Source: Sporolactobacillus laevolacticus DSM 442
Lineage (GTDB): Bacteria; Bacillota; Bacilli; Bacillales; Sporolactobacillaceae
Direction: 5' to 3'
DNA length: 64,000 nucleotides
Assembly (NCBI RefSeq): GCF_000497245.1
Contig: NZ_AWTC01000006.1
Coordinates: forward strand, 1 to 64,000
The notes under the pieces were generated by a model. It searched no databases and was not told where the DNA came from. It worked only from the letters and a program-made list of their open reading frames with translations. A program made the position numbers and the translations under genes. This document shows, piece by piece, positions 40,469 to 49,340 of the stretch (position 1 is the first letter of the stretch; each line of letters starts with the position of its first letter).

Positions 40469-40831
40469 CTAGCTCTCAACCGCTACATCTTCAAGGCTGA
40501 TTGTCTCGCCGTCATCCGCCTTGGTCATGGACAGTGAAATTGATCGAGATCGAGTACTTCGATCATCAGCAAAACTTATATTGTCCATGGTTGCAATGCG
40601 TTCTTCCTGCGCGATCGCTTCAACAATATCGTCGTGCGCTCCGTCTTGGTCCGCTTGCTTCCCAAGTAGATTGTCGCGGTTCAAGCCAAACTCTGTGTCC
40701 ATAAAAAACTCGCCCTGCCTGGTCTTTAAAATGCTCTCAACCGACTGAGCGAGTTCTTCATCGCCTTCAACCATTTGGATCTCTCCATTTTTCATGACGA
40801 GATCGCCATCTATTATCAGTGGCGCTTTCAT
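40469..40831 (-). CDS. Baseplate protein, DUF2634 (XkdS, gp25-like)
   Basis: A protein of 120 residues (GDLVMKNGEIQMVEGDEELA; QSVESILKTRQGEFFMDTEF; GLNRDNLLGKQADQ). The block ILxTRxGEFFxDxxFGLxxxxLLG defines gp25-like/DUF2634 wedge proteins, which start sheath polymerisation. It overlaps the spike-type gene by 4 bp and lies just before the baseplate J gene. Confidence 0.88.
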   Translation of the reverse strand: MKAPLIIDGDLVMKNGEIQMVEGDEELAQSVESILKTRQGEFFMDTEFGLNRDNLLGKQADQDGAHDDIVEAIAQEERIATMDNISFADDRSTRSRSISLSMTKADDGETISLEDVAVES

Positions 40832-41172
40832 TCAATCACCCCTACTACAAACGCATCTGTCAGATCATGCGTCCGCGTTGAATCAGGATCAAACTTCTCT
40901 GATCCGTTCATTTCATCCAGGGCACGATCGGCAAAATTAAGCAGGACCACATCCCCAACATTTAGATCACCTACATGTTTTAATACATTGGCGTCCTCGA
41001 TCAGCGGCCATTCATCTAAGTTTCCGTCGCTGTCTGCGGACATAAAAAGAGGCTCTACATCAGCTGTGTGAGCCCCTGAATCATATTTTTTTACCACCGC
41101 CGGTGCCGCAACGTGCAATGACAGTTTAATGTTACGGATTAAAGCTTCAGTAAATTGTGTTCCTTTTGACAT
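40828..41172 (-). CDS. Gp138/DUF2577-type baseplate spike protein
   Basis: A protein of 114 residues starting MSKGTQFTEALIRNIKLSLH. The OB-fold-like block PAVVKKYDSGAHTADVEPLF, then LPLIEDANVL-like WPLIEDANVLKHVGDLNVGD and VVLLNFADRALDEM, is typical of Gp138 N-terminal membrane-puncturing proteins and of DUF2577 (XkdR). It would form the central spike or its base. The start overlaps the hub gene's end. Confidence 0.75.
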   Translation of the reverse strand: MSKGTQFTEALIRNIKLSLHVAAPAVVKKYDSGAHTADVEPLFMSADSDGNLDEWPLIEDANVLKHVGDLNVGDVVLLNFADRALDEMNGSEKFDPDSTRTHDLTDAFVVGVIE

Positions 41173-42197
41173 TAGATGACGTTCACCTCCGTCATGAAGT
41201 CCGTCCCATCTGAGTAGTGCTTGCCGCTCTTTGCTCTGTATTTTCCATTTGCGGTTTCGGACTTTACCGTGATAATGCTCGCCGTCGTGATGCGATGTTG
41301 CAGCAAGCATTTGACCGTGTACCCTTTGCCATCTGTGTCATCGTCAAAAGGCTGCGGAGATTCGATTAACCCAGTATCGTTATTGAGTATAAAATGCTCA
41401 TCGTCGCCTTCCTCAATAGATCGGATAACCACTTTTCCACGGCGATAATACATTGATGCTTTGCAATCGTTCACGACTTCCTCCAGATTATTTTCGATCA
41501 AACCAGTAACACGATAGCCTTTTTTATAAACCTTGTCGTAAGGAATTGAGCACGCTGCTAATTTAATTCCCAAGTCCTTACACAACCGCTTGATGATCGT
41601 CGAACCATGTGTCCCTTTAGCAAATGTGATGACATTCGTACGTTTCTTGTATTTGGCTTCTTTGACGGTCTTATAACTGGTCGTAGCCACATACTTTTTA
41701 AGCTTCGTGGTGGTCTTGATCTTACCCTTGACAATCTTGTTGGTCGTAACCTTGTGTGTCTTAATGACTTTGATGGGTTTGGCTAGCTTCATACGCTTTT
41801 TGACGTAATACTTTTTCGCCGGATCCGCCTGAGCAAGCGTCACCTTTTTATGGCTGTAGTCCTCGCCCTCTAAAAAAGTGATCGTCGTGATCTTATCGAC
41901 GCCATCTTTCTTGGTCAGTACCGTCGAGATTCGTCCACTGGCAATAACCCCGTGATCACCACGGTACCCAGCTTGTACTGTGCAGATATCGCCTTGATGT
42001 AGTCGATCAATCGTTGCTTTAGACAGATTATAAATATCTACTGTTGATGTGTTCGGTTTGGCATCGTCGTCAAACGGACATTCGAAATGGATCTCAAGCT
42101 CGCTACCATCAAACGTAGTTGAATAATCGCCGCTCACATGGATCTTCGTTATCCGGCCGTAAAGTTGTGCGTTAGTCGCCACCGCTACCATCTCCAT
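41172..42197 (-). CDS. Tail hub / late control D-like protein (XkdQ position)
   Basis: A protein of 341 residues. The N-terminal part (GSELEIHFECPFDDDAKPNT, STVDIYNLSKATIDRL) and QAGYRGDHGVIASGRISTVL resemble the gp27/late-control-D hub fold. A very basic middle stretch (VKKRMKLAKPIKVIKTHKVT; TNKIVKGKIKTTTKLKKYVA) is unusual and may be an inserted LysM-free linker that touches DNA or the tape measure. It lies between the baseplate plug and the spike genes. Confidence 0.7.
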   Translation of the reverse strand: MEMVAVATNAQLYGRITKIHVSGDYSTTFDGSELEIHFECPFDDDAKPNTSTVDIYNLSKATIDRLHQGDICTVQAGYRGDHGVIASGRISTVLTKKDGVDKITTITFLEGEDYSHKKVTLAQADPAKKYYVKKRMKLAKPIKVIKTHKVTTNKIVKGKIKTTTKLKKYVATTSYKTVKEAKYKKRTNVITFAKGTHGSTIIKRLCKDLGIKLAACSIPYDKVYKKGYRVTGLIENNLEEVVNDCKASMYYRRGKVVIRSIEEGDDEHFILNNDTGLIESPQPFDDDTDGKGYTVKCLLQHRITTASIITVKSETANGKYRAKSGKHYSDGTDFMTEVNVI

Positions 42198-42585
42198 TGT
42201 CTAAGTTAAAGCCATCTGTCTCCTTGTCGTCATCAGTAGGACCGCTGTCGTCCTCAGAGTCATCCGGTAAATCATCAATGCACAAGAACACTGTCATACC
42301 AAAGTTATCCCATGTGATGCGCTGTGCTTGTCCAGATTCGTCCAGTGGGATCAAGTCCTCAGCAGGCATGCTCTCAGGATCAATGATCTCGTTAAACAAT
42401 GGCATATTGAGCACAAGTTTCTCACCGGCGACAAGCAAGTTCCCCATGGCATCGTAAAGTGTGGCTGTAAAAAAGTCATGAGATTCATTGTATTCGATGT
42501 CAATAAAAAAACTGTCATTCTCGGAATCCCACTCGAACCGAAACGGCAGTTGTGTTTTATCAATATCAATGTAATCATGCTTCAT
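42172..42585 (-). CDS. Baseplate plug family protein
   Basis: A protein of 137 residues starting MKHDYIDIDKTQLPFRFEWD. The pattern IPIDxxxxPYRFE, FFTATLYDAMGNLLVAGEKL, VLNMPLFNEIIDP, then IPLDESGQAQRITWDNFGMT VFL (in outline) is that of phage baseplate plug proteins. The acidic tail DDSEDDSGPTDDDKETDG is extra. It lies between the LysM protein and the hub; 26 bp overlap with the hub gene. Confidence 0.78.
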   Translation of the reverse strand: MKHDYIDIDKTQLPFRFEWDSENDSFFIDIEYNESHDFFTATLYDAMGNLLVAGEKLVLNMPLFNEIIDPESMPAEDLIPLDESGQAQRITWDNFGMTVFLCIDDLPDDSEDDSGPTDDDKETDGFNLDNGDGSGGD

Positions 42586-42595
42586 AAAATCACCT

Positions 42596-43162
42596 TCATG
42601 CGACACGAATCTTCTTTCCGATAGGTAAAGCCTTATCCGGATATTTATTCCATGATCTTAGCTGTGATACGGATGTACCATACTTTCGTGATATCAAGTA
42701 ATACGTCCATCCTTTTTTGATCGTTTTGTATTGAGCAGATGACTTCTTGTTTACCGTCTTTTTCTTCTTGCCTACCGTTTTCTTGGCTGTCTTTGCCCTA
42801 GCGCTTGTACTCGTCCATTTTTCTTTTACAATCCGGATAAACTGTAGCTGAGCGCTTACCGCGGCTCCGTTCGAGACATCACCTGTTCGAGTATCATCAA
42901 GGCTTGTGATGATCACATTTCGTGCAACCGTTCGACCTGTATAGGTGAGCAAGGTTCCTTTTCGCATGCTATCGCGTAAATACTGTAATTCAGCTTTGTA
43001 ACTGTTTCCTGATAAGATCCACCCATCAAGGGATAGTGTTTCGGGTTGTCTTTGTACGTGATCTGTGATTGGCTCCCCTTGTTCAACAGGATAACTTGTG
43101 GCAGTTACAGAATTGCTCAGCTTTTCTGTTTCGATATACAGCTTCACTTTTCCGAGTTTCAT
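42596..43162 (-). CDS. LysM baseplate protein (XkdP-like)
   Basis: A protein of 188 residues with an N-terminal DUF-type baseplate domain (KLSNSVTATSYPVEQGEPIT; QPETLSLDGWILSGNSYKAE), a lysine-rich linker (KTAKKTVGKKKKTVNKK) and a C-terminal LysM domain (YKTIKKGWTYYLISRKYGTS; NKYPDKALPIGKKIRV). XkdP-like proteins cap the tail tube near the tape measure and bind peptidoglycan. Its start shares one base with the tape-measure stop. Confidence 0.85.
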   Translation of the reverse strand: MKLGKVKLYIETEKLSNSVTATSYPVEQGEPITDHVQRQPETLSLDGWILSGNSYKAELQYLRDSMRKGTLLTYTGRTVARNVIITSLDDTRTGDVSNGAAVSAQLQFIRIVKEKWTSTSARAKTAKKTVGKKKKTVNKKSSAQYKTIKKGWTYYLISRKYGTSVSQLRSWNKYPDKALPIGKKIRVA

Positions 43163-46100
43163 TAATAATCCACCCCCGGATCATAAAGGCCTGTCAGCTC
43201 TTTGTAATGGTCTTCAAGCACTTCTTTAACTGCTTTCTTCACGTTGCTCTCCGTGTTTCCGTCACCTTTTACAGTCACATGAATCTCCGGATGATATTCC
43301 ATAGAACGTGATGATCGATTGTATGTGGCTGTCTGTGACGTTTCCGGTGTATAGGCTGCTGATTGTGCCTGGGCATTCATTGCATCAGGTGTTTGAGATA
43401 TGCCAAGTACTTGTCCTAATCGATTGAACAGTCCTAAAGAGCGTTTGCGCATAGATGGTTGAGTCGATATTATATATTCCGGCCAGCTGTTTTCAGCAAG
43501 CGAAGCCACCTGCGGTGTATTTGCTACACCACCATTTGCATATCCCTTATATGCGCCGCCGGCAGCCATAGACTTGATACCAGGAACATTGAATACCGAA
43601 CCGTACCTCGACTTGATATAACCTATTGCCGCAATAATGTTATCGACCGGATTAAGGATACTGTTATATCCTTTTTTTGCATGGGCATTAAACGTACTCT
43701 GAATAGTCTGCATCAAGCCTATTGATGGATGCCCGGCCTTGGCATTACTATCCCAACCGTTTACGGCCTTCGGATTACCACCGGATTCCTTCATGGCAAT
43801 CGTCTCAAGCGCACTGGCCCAGCTGGACGGTGCACCAGATATTTTCAACGCCTGCTGTACCCATGCTTTTACCGCTTTTGATCCACCGGAACCGGTAAAG
43901 TTATCACCAAATGAGCCTAAGAAATCTCCTACGCTGGATGAAATCTTATGAATCATGCCCTCTACAATTCCAGATGATAGTCCAGTTAATCCCTTATTAG
44001 GCGTAAACTTAGACACAATCAAGTCCATGAGTTTGCTTGGATCACTCATATAGCTCCATACATCTACGGCCGCATCTTTAATCTTTGTTCCGACTGTTTT
44101 TGCTCCGTTAATAACCGTTCCCGCGGCATTCTTAATCCAGTTTCCAGTTCCATTTGCAAAATGAGGGAGCGATTCTAGTAGTTTTGCTGTTTTATCTCCA
44201 CTCAAGACCTGCGTACCAGCTGGAAGATTATAAAGAGTGTCTGTTGCTGGGCTTAATCCTACATGGCCCTGTGGAGTCCTAAATAATTCTTGCTTACCAC
44301 CATCTCCAAGTACGGATGGTCCTCCTGGAGCTCCGTCTGTACCTTTCGCGAATTTTGGTGGTGTCCAATATGGAATACGCATCTTTTTAGGAGCATCCAC
44401 CTTAGAAAGAATCCAGTTGATTCCTTTGCTAACGCCATTTATTCCAGTTGCGAGACCACTCAAAAGAGCATTTCCAATTGCCTTTGTGCCATTTATTGCA
44501 AGGCTTTGAAGGTCACCCATTATGTCCTTGAATCCAGTTTTCAAATCTCCCCAGATATTTTTGGTCATCTTTCCGAGATCTTTCCAAGCTTTTCCCCATT
44601 TCCCAGTGAGCAAGTCCAAACCAACAGTAATAATGCCACTTACCAAGTGCCAAGCTACTTTGACCGTTGTCTTGAGCACATCCCAAGTCAACTTAAGGAT
44701 ACTGGCTATACTTGCCCAGCTATTTCGCCAAGACGCTCTTAATGCGGATAACCCCATTCGGATCAGCAGAAAAGACGGCATTAGTTCGATGGCTATGACT
44801 TTTCTGACTACACCAATAACAAAACTTAAAACTGTACTTAACTGCGGCCATATTGATTTCCACCATTTTTGAACGTCTCTGATGCCAGCGATAAGACTAG
44901 AAAAGACGGTTGAACCAGCTTTCCCTAACGAATTTCGAATAACGGATGCTGCAGCTTCTGTAATACTTTTTATTGTATTGAAAGTATCACGTACGATGGA
45001 TAATTTCATAGCTGCTGCGCTAATTGACGCAAATGTATTTCGGAAAAATTCACTTACTGGACGCCAATTCTTAATGATTAAGTATGCAGCTACAGCAATT
45101 GCTGTCACTCCACCAATGATAAGAGTAATTGGCCAGAAAACTGCAGCTAGAGAAACTCCCATCGCGGTTGCAGCCATACTTAAAGCCCCAAAAGTCATTG
45201 TGAGACCAATGCCGACCCCTGTAAGAATTAAAATAGCAGCAGTCATGGATACAAAAGCAATCAGAGCTATTTTTATTGGTGTTGGCAATTTAGTCAGAAA
45301 CGCAGCAACTTTTGAAACACCAAGCGCGAGTCTTCCAAGCGATGGAATAATTAAACTACCAAATGCAATCCCCATCGTTTGTAAAGTTCCGCGCATCTGT
45401 TCAACTGATCCTTGGAAGGTTTTCATCTTCTGAGCAGCCACATCTGCTGCTTTTATTTTTGACATGGCCCGAGCCATATCATTAACACCCTTGGCACCTT
45501 CTCGATACAATATGTTGGATCCGCGAATCGCATCCGAACCAAACATGGTTTCGAGGGCTGCTGAACGTTGTTCACCATTCAAACCGTGCAAGTGCGTTTT
45601 TAATAGCTGTGCGATACTTGCAAAACTTTTGACTTGACCGTTTGCTTTGAAAAAGGCACTGTGCACCGCTCCGGTTCCATTTGCTAAGGCTGTGAACTCT
45701 TTTGTTGCTTTTGTTGAGCCCACTTTACTGTCTGTTATTTTTGCAGCCAATTGTTGAATTTGCTGAGTAAGCTGTGTGCTATTACTAGACAGCGGTTTGA
45801 CACCGTGATCTCTTAAAAGCTGCATGGCTTTTGACGTCTCAACAGTAATTAATCCTAACTGATTAAACTGATCCCATTGCTGATTCGTCATCGGGTGTAG
45901 TCGCATCATCATTGTTTTAAGTGATGTTCCTGCATCCGATCCTTTTAATCCGTTTTGAGCAAACACGGCAAGCGCTGTGCTTGTCCCTTTTAGAGATGCG
46001 CCAAGTCCTGCAGCCACTGTAGCAGACATACTGAGTGAATACTTTAATTCCCCAACATCCGTGGCTGATGCATTGGCCGCTCCTGCTAGGATATCCGCTG

Positions 46101-46827
46101 CTTTTGCCACGGTCATCCCTTTGTCTCGGAAGGTATTCAGTGCCGTACTTGCTATTTCTGCTGAGTCCTTTAGATTGAGGTCTCCAGCTGTAGCCAAGTT
46201 CAGTGATCCAGCAAGGGCACCATGTAAGATTTGCGAAGTTTTAACCCCGGCTTTAGCCAACTCACCTTCTGCCTCTGCAACCTGAGTCGCGCTGTATTTG
46301 GTTTTTATTCCTTGCTGAATAGCGAGATCATTTAGCGCACCGCTATATTTTTTGACATCAGATGGATCCATAACAGACTTCGCATTGGCCATAGCTTGAC
46401 TAAAGTCTCCAGCCGACTTAACCGTGTAACCTACGGCCTTTGCTGCCCCATACCCCGCTGCAGAAAGCGAAGCACTGGCCATCATGAGATCACCCATATT
46501 AGAGTGAAGACGCTGTGACAATGATGCTGATACATTACTTGCACCATGCATTGAGTGAGACATGTGGTCCATTTTTGTTTGAGCGGTAGCAGCTGATGAA
46601 CCTAGATCAGAGACTTTACTTGATGCCGTACTCGCTGCCTTTTGAACTGCATTCATCGCTCCGGATGCGCCCCCGGCGGAGGTACTCACCCCACCCATTG
46701 CCTTATCCAAGATAGCACCCATCTTCTCGGCGGCTTTCATCACGTTGTCCATCATTTCGTTAATCCTTTTAAGTGGCTCAACATTCCCCAGAATATTAAC
46801 TTCAACGCTTGTCTCTCTTAGTGCCAC
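43162..46827 (-). CDS. Tape measure protein with transglycosylase domain
   Basis: A protein of 1221 residues, which sets tail length. The start has phage coiled-coil repeats. The TP901-type core occurs at about residues 140-480 (FSQAMANAKSVMDPSDVKKY; GVKTSQILHGALAGSLNLAT; NGLKGSDAGTSLKTMMMRLH). Several transmembrane segments follow at about 515-590 (ALIAFVSMTAAILILTGVGI). A C-terminal SLT transglycosylase is clear: ETIAMKESGGNPKAVNGWDS, GHPSIGLMQTIQSTFNAHA, with the catalytic Glu in MKESGG. A terminator lies between this gene and the chaperone pair. Confidence 0.95.
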   Translation of the reverse strand: MALRETSVEVNILGNVEPLKRINEMMDNVMKAAEKMGAILDKAMGGVSTSAGGASGAMNAVQKAASTASSKVSDLGSSAATAQTKMDHMSHSMHGASNVSASLSQRLHSNMGDLMMASASLSAAGYGAAKAVGYTVKSAGDFSQAMANAKSVMDPSDVKKYSGALNDLAIQQGIKTKYSATQVAEAEGELAKAGVKTSQILHGALAGSLNLATAGDLNLKDSAEIASTALNTFRDKGMTVAKAADILAGAANASATDVGELKYSLSMSATVAAGLGASLKGTSTALAVFAQNGLKGSDAGTSLKTMMMRLHPMTNQQWDQFNQLGLITVETSKAMQLLRDHGVKPLSSNSTQLTQQIQQLAAKITDSKVGSTKATKEFTALANGTGAVHSAFFKANGQVKSFASIAQLLKTHLHGLNGEQRSAALETMFGSDAIRGSNILYREGAKGVNDMARAMSKIKAADVAAQKMKTFQGSVEQMRGTLQTMGIAFGSLIIPSLGRLALGVSKVAAFLTKLPTPIKIALIAFVSMTAAILILTGVGIGLTMTFGALSMAATAMGVSLAAVFWPITLIIGGVTAIAVAAYLIIKNWRPVSEFFRNTFASISAAAMKLSIVRDTFNTIKSITEAAASVIRNSLGKAGSTVFSSLIAGIRDVQKWWKSIWPQLSTVLSFVIGVVRKVIAIELMPSFLLIRMGLSALRASWRNSWASIASILKLTWDVLKTTVKVAWHLVSGIITVGLDLLTGKWGKAWKDLGKMTKNIWGDLKTGFKDIMGDLQSLAINGTKAIGNALLSGLATGINGVSKGINWILSKVDAPKKMRIPYWTPPKFAKGTDGAPGGPSVLGDGGKQELFRTPQGHVGLSPATDTLYNLPAGTQVLSGDKTAKLLESLPHFANGTGNWIKNAAGTVINGAKTVGTKIKDAAVDVWSYMSDPSKLMDLIVSKFTPNKGLTGLSSGIVEGMIHKISSSVGDFLGSFGDNFTGSGGSKAVKAWVQQALKISGAPSSWASALETIAMKESGGNPKAVNGWDSNAKAGHPSIGLMQTIQSTFNAHAKKGYNSILNPVDNIIAAIGYIKSRYGSVFNVPGIKSMAAGGAYKGYANGGVANTPQVASLAENSWPEYIISTQPSMRKRSLGLFNRLGQVLGISQTPDAMNAQAQSAAYTPETSQTATYNRSSRSMEYHPEIHVTVKGDGNTESNVKKAVKEVLEDHYKELTGLYDPGVDY

Positions 46828-46862
46828 TGAATCACCTCCTCTCTACTAACCGCTAACAAATA

Positions 46863-46895
46863 AAAAGAGCTCCGGCTTAAGCCGAAACTCATTTT
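46863..46895 (-). terminator. Terminator between chaperone and tape measure
   Basis: GAGTTTCGGCTTAAGCCGGA folds with GCTC and is followed by TTTTTATT on the minus strand. Partial termination here would lower tape-measure expression relative to tube and chaperone. Confidence 0.7.
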
Positions 46896-47098
46896 TTTGA
46901 TTGATCATTCATTTGTTTAATAGCTATATCCAATGCGGCATTGCACTCCATTAGGTCATCAAGCGACATCCGACACGCTTCTTCATAAGTTAATTTCTCA
47001 CTCATTATTGGTCGCCAGAAGTACCAACGTTCTCGCGCTTTCCTCTTATAAAAGCCTTTATCTTTTGGATTAGGAGTTAAGAAACGTGGCAGCTTCAA
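46889..47098 (-). CDS. Tail assembly chaperone, +1 frame extension
   Basis: This frame has no good start of its own near 47098 but continues the upstream chaperone in the +1 frame: NPKDKGFYKRKARERWYFWR, then PIMSEKLTYEEACRMSLDDL and AALDIAIKQMNDQSKK. Long phage chaperones made by frameshifting (gpG-gpGT type) have a helical extension of this sort that binds the tape measure. Internal initiation at the ATG of MSEKLTYEE (47005) is the alternative. See the candidate UCC-UAA shift site at 47070-47075. Confidence 0.65.
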   Translation of the reverse strand: MKLPRFLTPNPKDKGFYKRKARERWYFWRPIMSEKLTYEEACRMSLDDLMECNAALDIAIKQMNDQSKK

Positions 47099-47324
47099 CC
47101 ATCACATCGTTAAAGCCATCATGTTCATCCCAATACGGCCAATTCGTTTTAGGTGAGACAATAACGTGTTCCATAAGTGCACTGTAATATTTTTCTTCGT
47201 TCATTTGTCCATTTGCATCTTTACAACGATCTCGCAGCTTTACCGCTTCCCTAATACCAGGATGTTGCAAAGTGTATTCCGTACCCTCAACTTCAACGAT
47301 CTTCTGTTCTCCAAATTTAGCCAT
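47070..47324 (-). CDS. Tail assembly chaperone (gpG-like)
   Basis: A protein of 84 residues from the ATG at 47324 (MAKFGEQKIVEVEGTEYTLQ; HPGIREAVKLRDRCKDANGQ; KYYSALMEHVIVSPKT; end DVMVEAATFLNS). It lies in the fixed place between the tube and the tape measure. Its stop codon is preceded by TCC, giving UCC-UAA, where a +1 slip would continue into the downstream frame. GGAG lies before the ATG. Confidence 0.78.
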   Translation of the reverse strand: MAKFGEQKIVEVEGTEYTLQHPGIREAVKLRDRCKDANGQMNEEKYYSALMEHVIVSPKTNWPYWDEHDGFNDVMVEAATFLNS

Positions 47325-47407
47325 GATTTTCCGCTCCCTCTGTTTGTTTTCAATATGATTAAAAACGGCCGTTTCTGGCCGCCTCCTCTTCTTTCTCCTT
47401 CGTGACA

Positions 47408-47818
47408 TTAGCCAGGTACAACCGTGTAGTCAAAAACTTTCAGATCAAATTCACGGTCCTCAATATTGTTGGAAAACTTGGCATCTGCTGGTTTTGTTAC
47501 CTTTGCTTTTGTTCCGCCGATTTTTTCTTTCATTTCATTATTTGAAGTGACCCAAATCGGTACTGTGGCTTTTGAATTCGCCAACTGATTCAGGTATGAA
47601 AGAGAAGGTGAGGTTTGTGTCAGCATGATTTTAATCGTTCCAAGTGGGTTGTTACTGTTTGCTACACCAACATCCCCCTGCGCAGATACCTTTGTTGTAA
47701 AGTTATCGTTGTCCTGAGAGCATTCAACCAATGATCCGTCTGAATAGCCGGTAATAACAATGCCACCAACAGTTGTGGTGACATTCATGGCATCGTATTC
47801 ATGCACTTCATTGCTCAT
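47408..47818 (-). CDS. Tail tube protein, DUF3277-like
   Basis: A tube protein of 136 residues (HEYDAMNVTTTVGGIVITGY; QDNDNFTTKVSAQGDVGVAN; LGTIKIMLTQTSPSLSYLNQ). The sequence G-DGSLVECSQDNDNFTTKV followed by G...V-NPLGTIKIMLTQTSPS matches the KPP10 ORF10/DUF3277 type of inner-tube proteins. It follows the sheath gene by 16 bp, the usual order for a contractile tail. Confidence 0.82.
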   Translation of the reverse strand: MSNEVHEYDAMNVTTTVGGIVITGYSDGSLVECSQDNDNFTTKVSAQGDVGVANSNNPLGTIKIMLTQTSPSLSYLNQLANSKATVPIWVTSNNEMKEKIGGTKAKVTKPADAKFSNNIEDREFDLKVFDYTVVPG

Positions 47819-47834
47819 TTATGTTCATCCTCCC

Positions 47835-48851
47835 TTATGCGGCAATTTCGCCGGTAATAGTTGCCGTATGAATGGCACCAGCAAGTTCAAAGCTGAATGA
47901 AAGCCCATTATATGTGCGATTCGCTCGATCAGAATCAGAGACTTCGTCACGTGTCTTTGCTTTGATCGTATAAATTGGTTGACCATCTTTATCGGCTGCA
48001 ATTATTCCATTTGCAAAAGCTTGCTGCAATGTATTGGTTACCTGGCCTTCAAGTACCCCGATACCTGTGTTGTCAAATGAAATTTTCTTCGCGTTGGACA
48101 GCGCCAGTTGAATGCTATTCTCCATGTTAACCTTGATCCAGTCTTTTCCGTGAATGACGTCAATGTATTCTCCGGATCCGGTAATGCCTTCACTTGTCTG
48201 GTCAATTCCCGCCTTTGTTACATAACAAATGGCTCCATCCGTGTGGATAGCCGTTACATCGGTCGCTGAGAAGTTCTGTGCAGTAATTCCCACTAATTTT
48301 TTAAACTTCCATGTGATGCTACCAACCGTTTGAGAACCACAAGCACCGACCAATGCAGCATCGGGCTCCTCAGCGGTAACAGGGTGGAAAAATACGATCG
48401 TCCGATCATAAGTCTTAAATGCAGCGCGGTTTGCCTCATCATCAATTTTGATGACCAAGAACTTAATCCCAAGCGCTTCAACCAATGGCGCAACAGCAAC
48501 TTTGTCAGCCTGTAGCGCATCCGCTAACAGTAAGAACTCCCAGTCTTTTTCCGCATAAGTAGAAACTGCCTGTGTCAATGTTAATCCCGGTGTCGTCCCA
48601 CCATCAGCTGCAGGGTCATAATTTGCAATATAAATCAGATCTGGACGATTGCTTCCCTGTGCAAAAATCGCTGCTGCCTTTTTGTAAGCATTGGTCGTAT
48701 CCGGATAATCAGCTTTGACACTGTCCAGATCTGCATAGGCTTTAAATGATGGTTGACCCGCTTTATCAGCCAAAATTAACGGCCGCCCCAATCCGATCAG
48801 GGCAGCCGGTTTCACAAGATTGATGTTTACTGTAACATCTTGAAGTGGCAT
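47835..48851 (-). CDS. Contractile tail sheath protein, DUF3383-like
   Basis: A sheath protein of 338 residues (VNINLVKPAALIGLGRPLIL; FAQGSNRPDLIYIANYDPAA; later ISFDNTGIGVLEGQVTNTLQ and GIIAADKDGQPIYTIKAKTR). The fold markers, N-terminal N-x-x-x-P strand, and C-terminal YTIKAxxRxExSxxDRAxRxYxGLxFxFxLAGAIHxxxIxG, match sheath proteins of the DUF3383 group. Its presence shows this is a myovirus-like prophage. Confidence 0.85.
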   Translation of the reverse strand: MPLQDVTVNINLVKPAALIGLGRPLILADKAGQPSFKAYADLDSVKADYPDTTNAYKKAAAIFAQGSNRPDLIYIANYDPAADGGTTPGLTLTQAVSTYAEKDWEFLLLADALQADKVAVAPLVEALGIKFLVIKIDDEANRAAFKTYDRTIVFFHPVTAEEPDAALVGACGSQTVGSITWKFKKLVGITAQNFSATDVTAIHTDGAICYVTKAGIDQTSEGITGSGEYIDVIHGKDWIKVNMENSIQLALSNAKKISFDNTGIGVLEGQVTNTLQQAFANGIIAADKDGQPIYTIKAKTRDEVSDSDRANRTYNGLSFSFELAGAIHTATITGEIAA

Positions 48852-48863
48852 GTTATAGCCTCC

Positions 48864-49340
48864 TTATTGATTTGTATTTGTTGGTGTCGAAACTCGCTCA
48901 ATAATTTCAGTACCTGAATCTTCATAAACATTGGCAACTCGAATTCGGAGATCAAATCCTGCTGAGCGTTCCGTATCAACCGTGAGAAAAGTATCTCGTA
49001 CTGTTGCGTTACTTATCGACACAATTACAATTCCTTGATCACTGAGTATTTGCCTTGACGAAACCAGCTTAAGCAGTGAAGCTGTCTGAATGGATAGATT
49101 AAGGACTTCATTATGCCGTTTGGCGTGCCAGGTAAATGAAATGACAGCTTCCACGTGTTCTGTTAATTGATCCGGATCCTGTTCACCACGCCCGATCGGC
49201 AAATATGGAGTAATTACAGAAAATGTGCAGAATGGATAGTCTGGCTGTGGTCCCGTTCCATTCGCGACAATTACTGGATGTCCAATTCTCGATTGAATGA
49301 CACTAATCAATGTGCTGTTAATCATCGTGTAGTCAATCAT
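48864..49340 (-). CDS. Neck terminator / tail completion protein
   Basis: A protein of 158 residues (SVIQSRIGHPVIVANGTGPQ; DYPFCTFSVITPYLPIGRGE; VEAVISFTWHAKRHNEVLNL). The pattern P-DYPFCTFSVITPY and the later DTFLTVDTERSAGFDLRIRV fit LIC_12616-like neck terminator proteins, which join the neck to the first sheath ring. It lies just before the sheath gene and overlaps the previous gene by 4 bp. Confidence 0.72.
   Translation of the reverse strand: MIDYTMINSTLISVIQSRIGHPVIVANGTGPQPDYPFCTFSVITPYLPIGRGEQDPDQLTEHVEAVISFTWHAKRHNEVLNLSIQTASLLKLVSSRQILSDQGIVIVSISNATVRDTFLTVDTERSAGFDLRIRVANVYEDSGTEIIERVSTPTNTNQ

Noticed and set aside
40700-41071. Plus-strand frames inside the baseplate genes
   Set aside because: They are shadows of strongly coding minus-strand genes with clear families and overlaps.
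44882-45433. 183-codon plus-strand frame within the tape measure gene
   Set aside because: It is antisense to the conserved tape-measure core, has no ribosome site, and its composition reflects the opposite strand.
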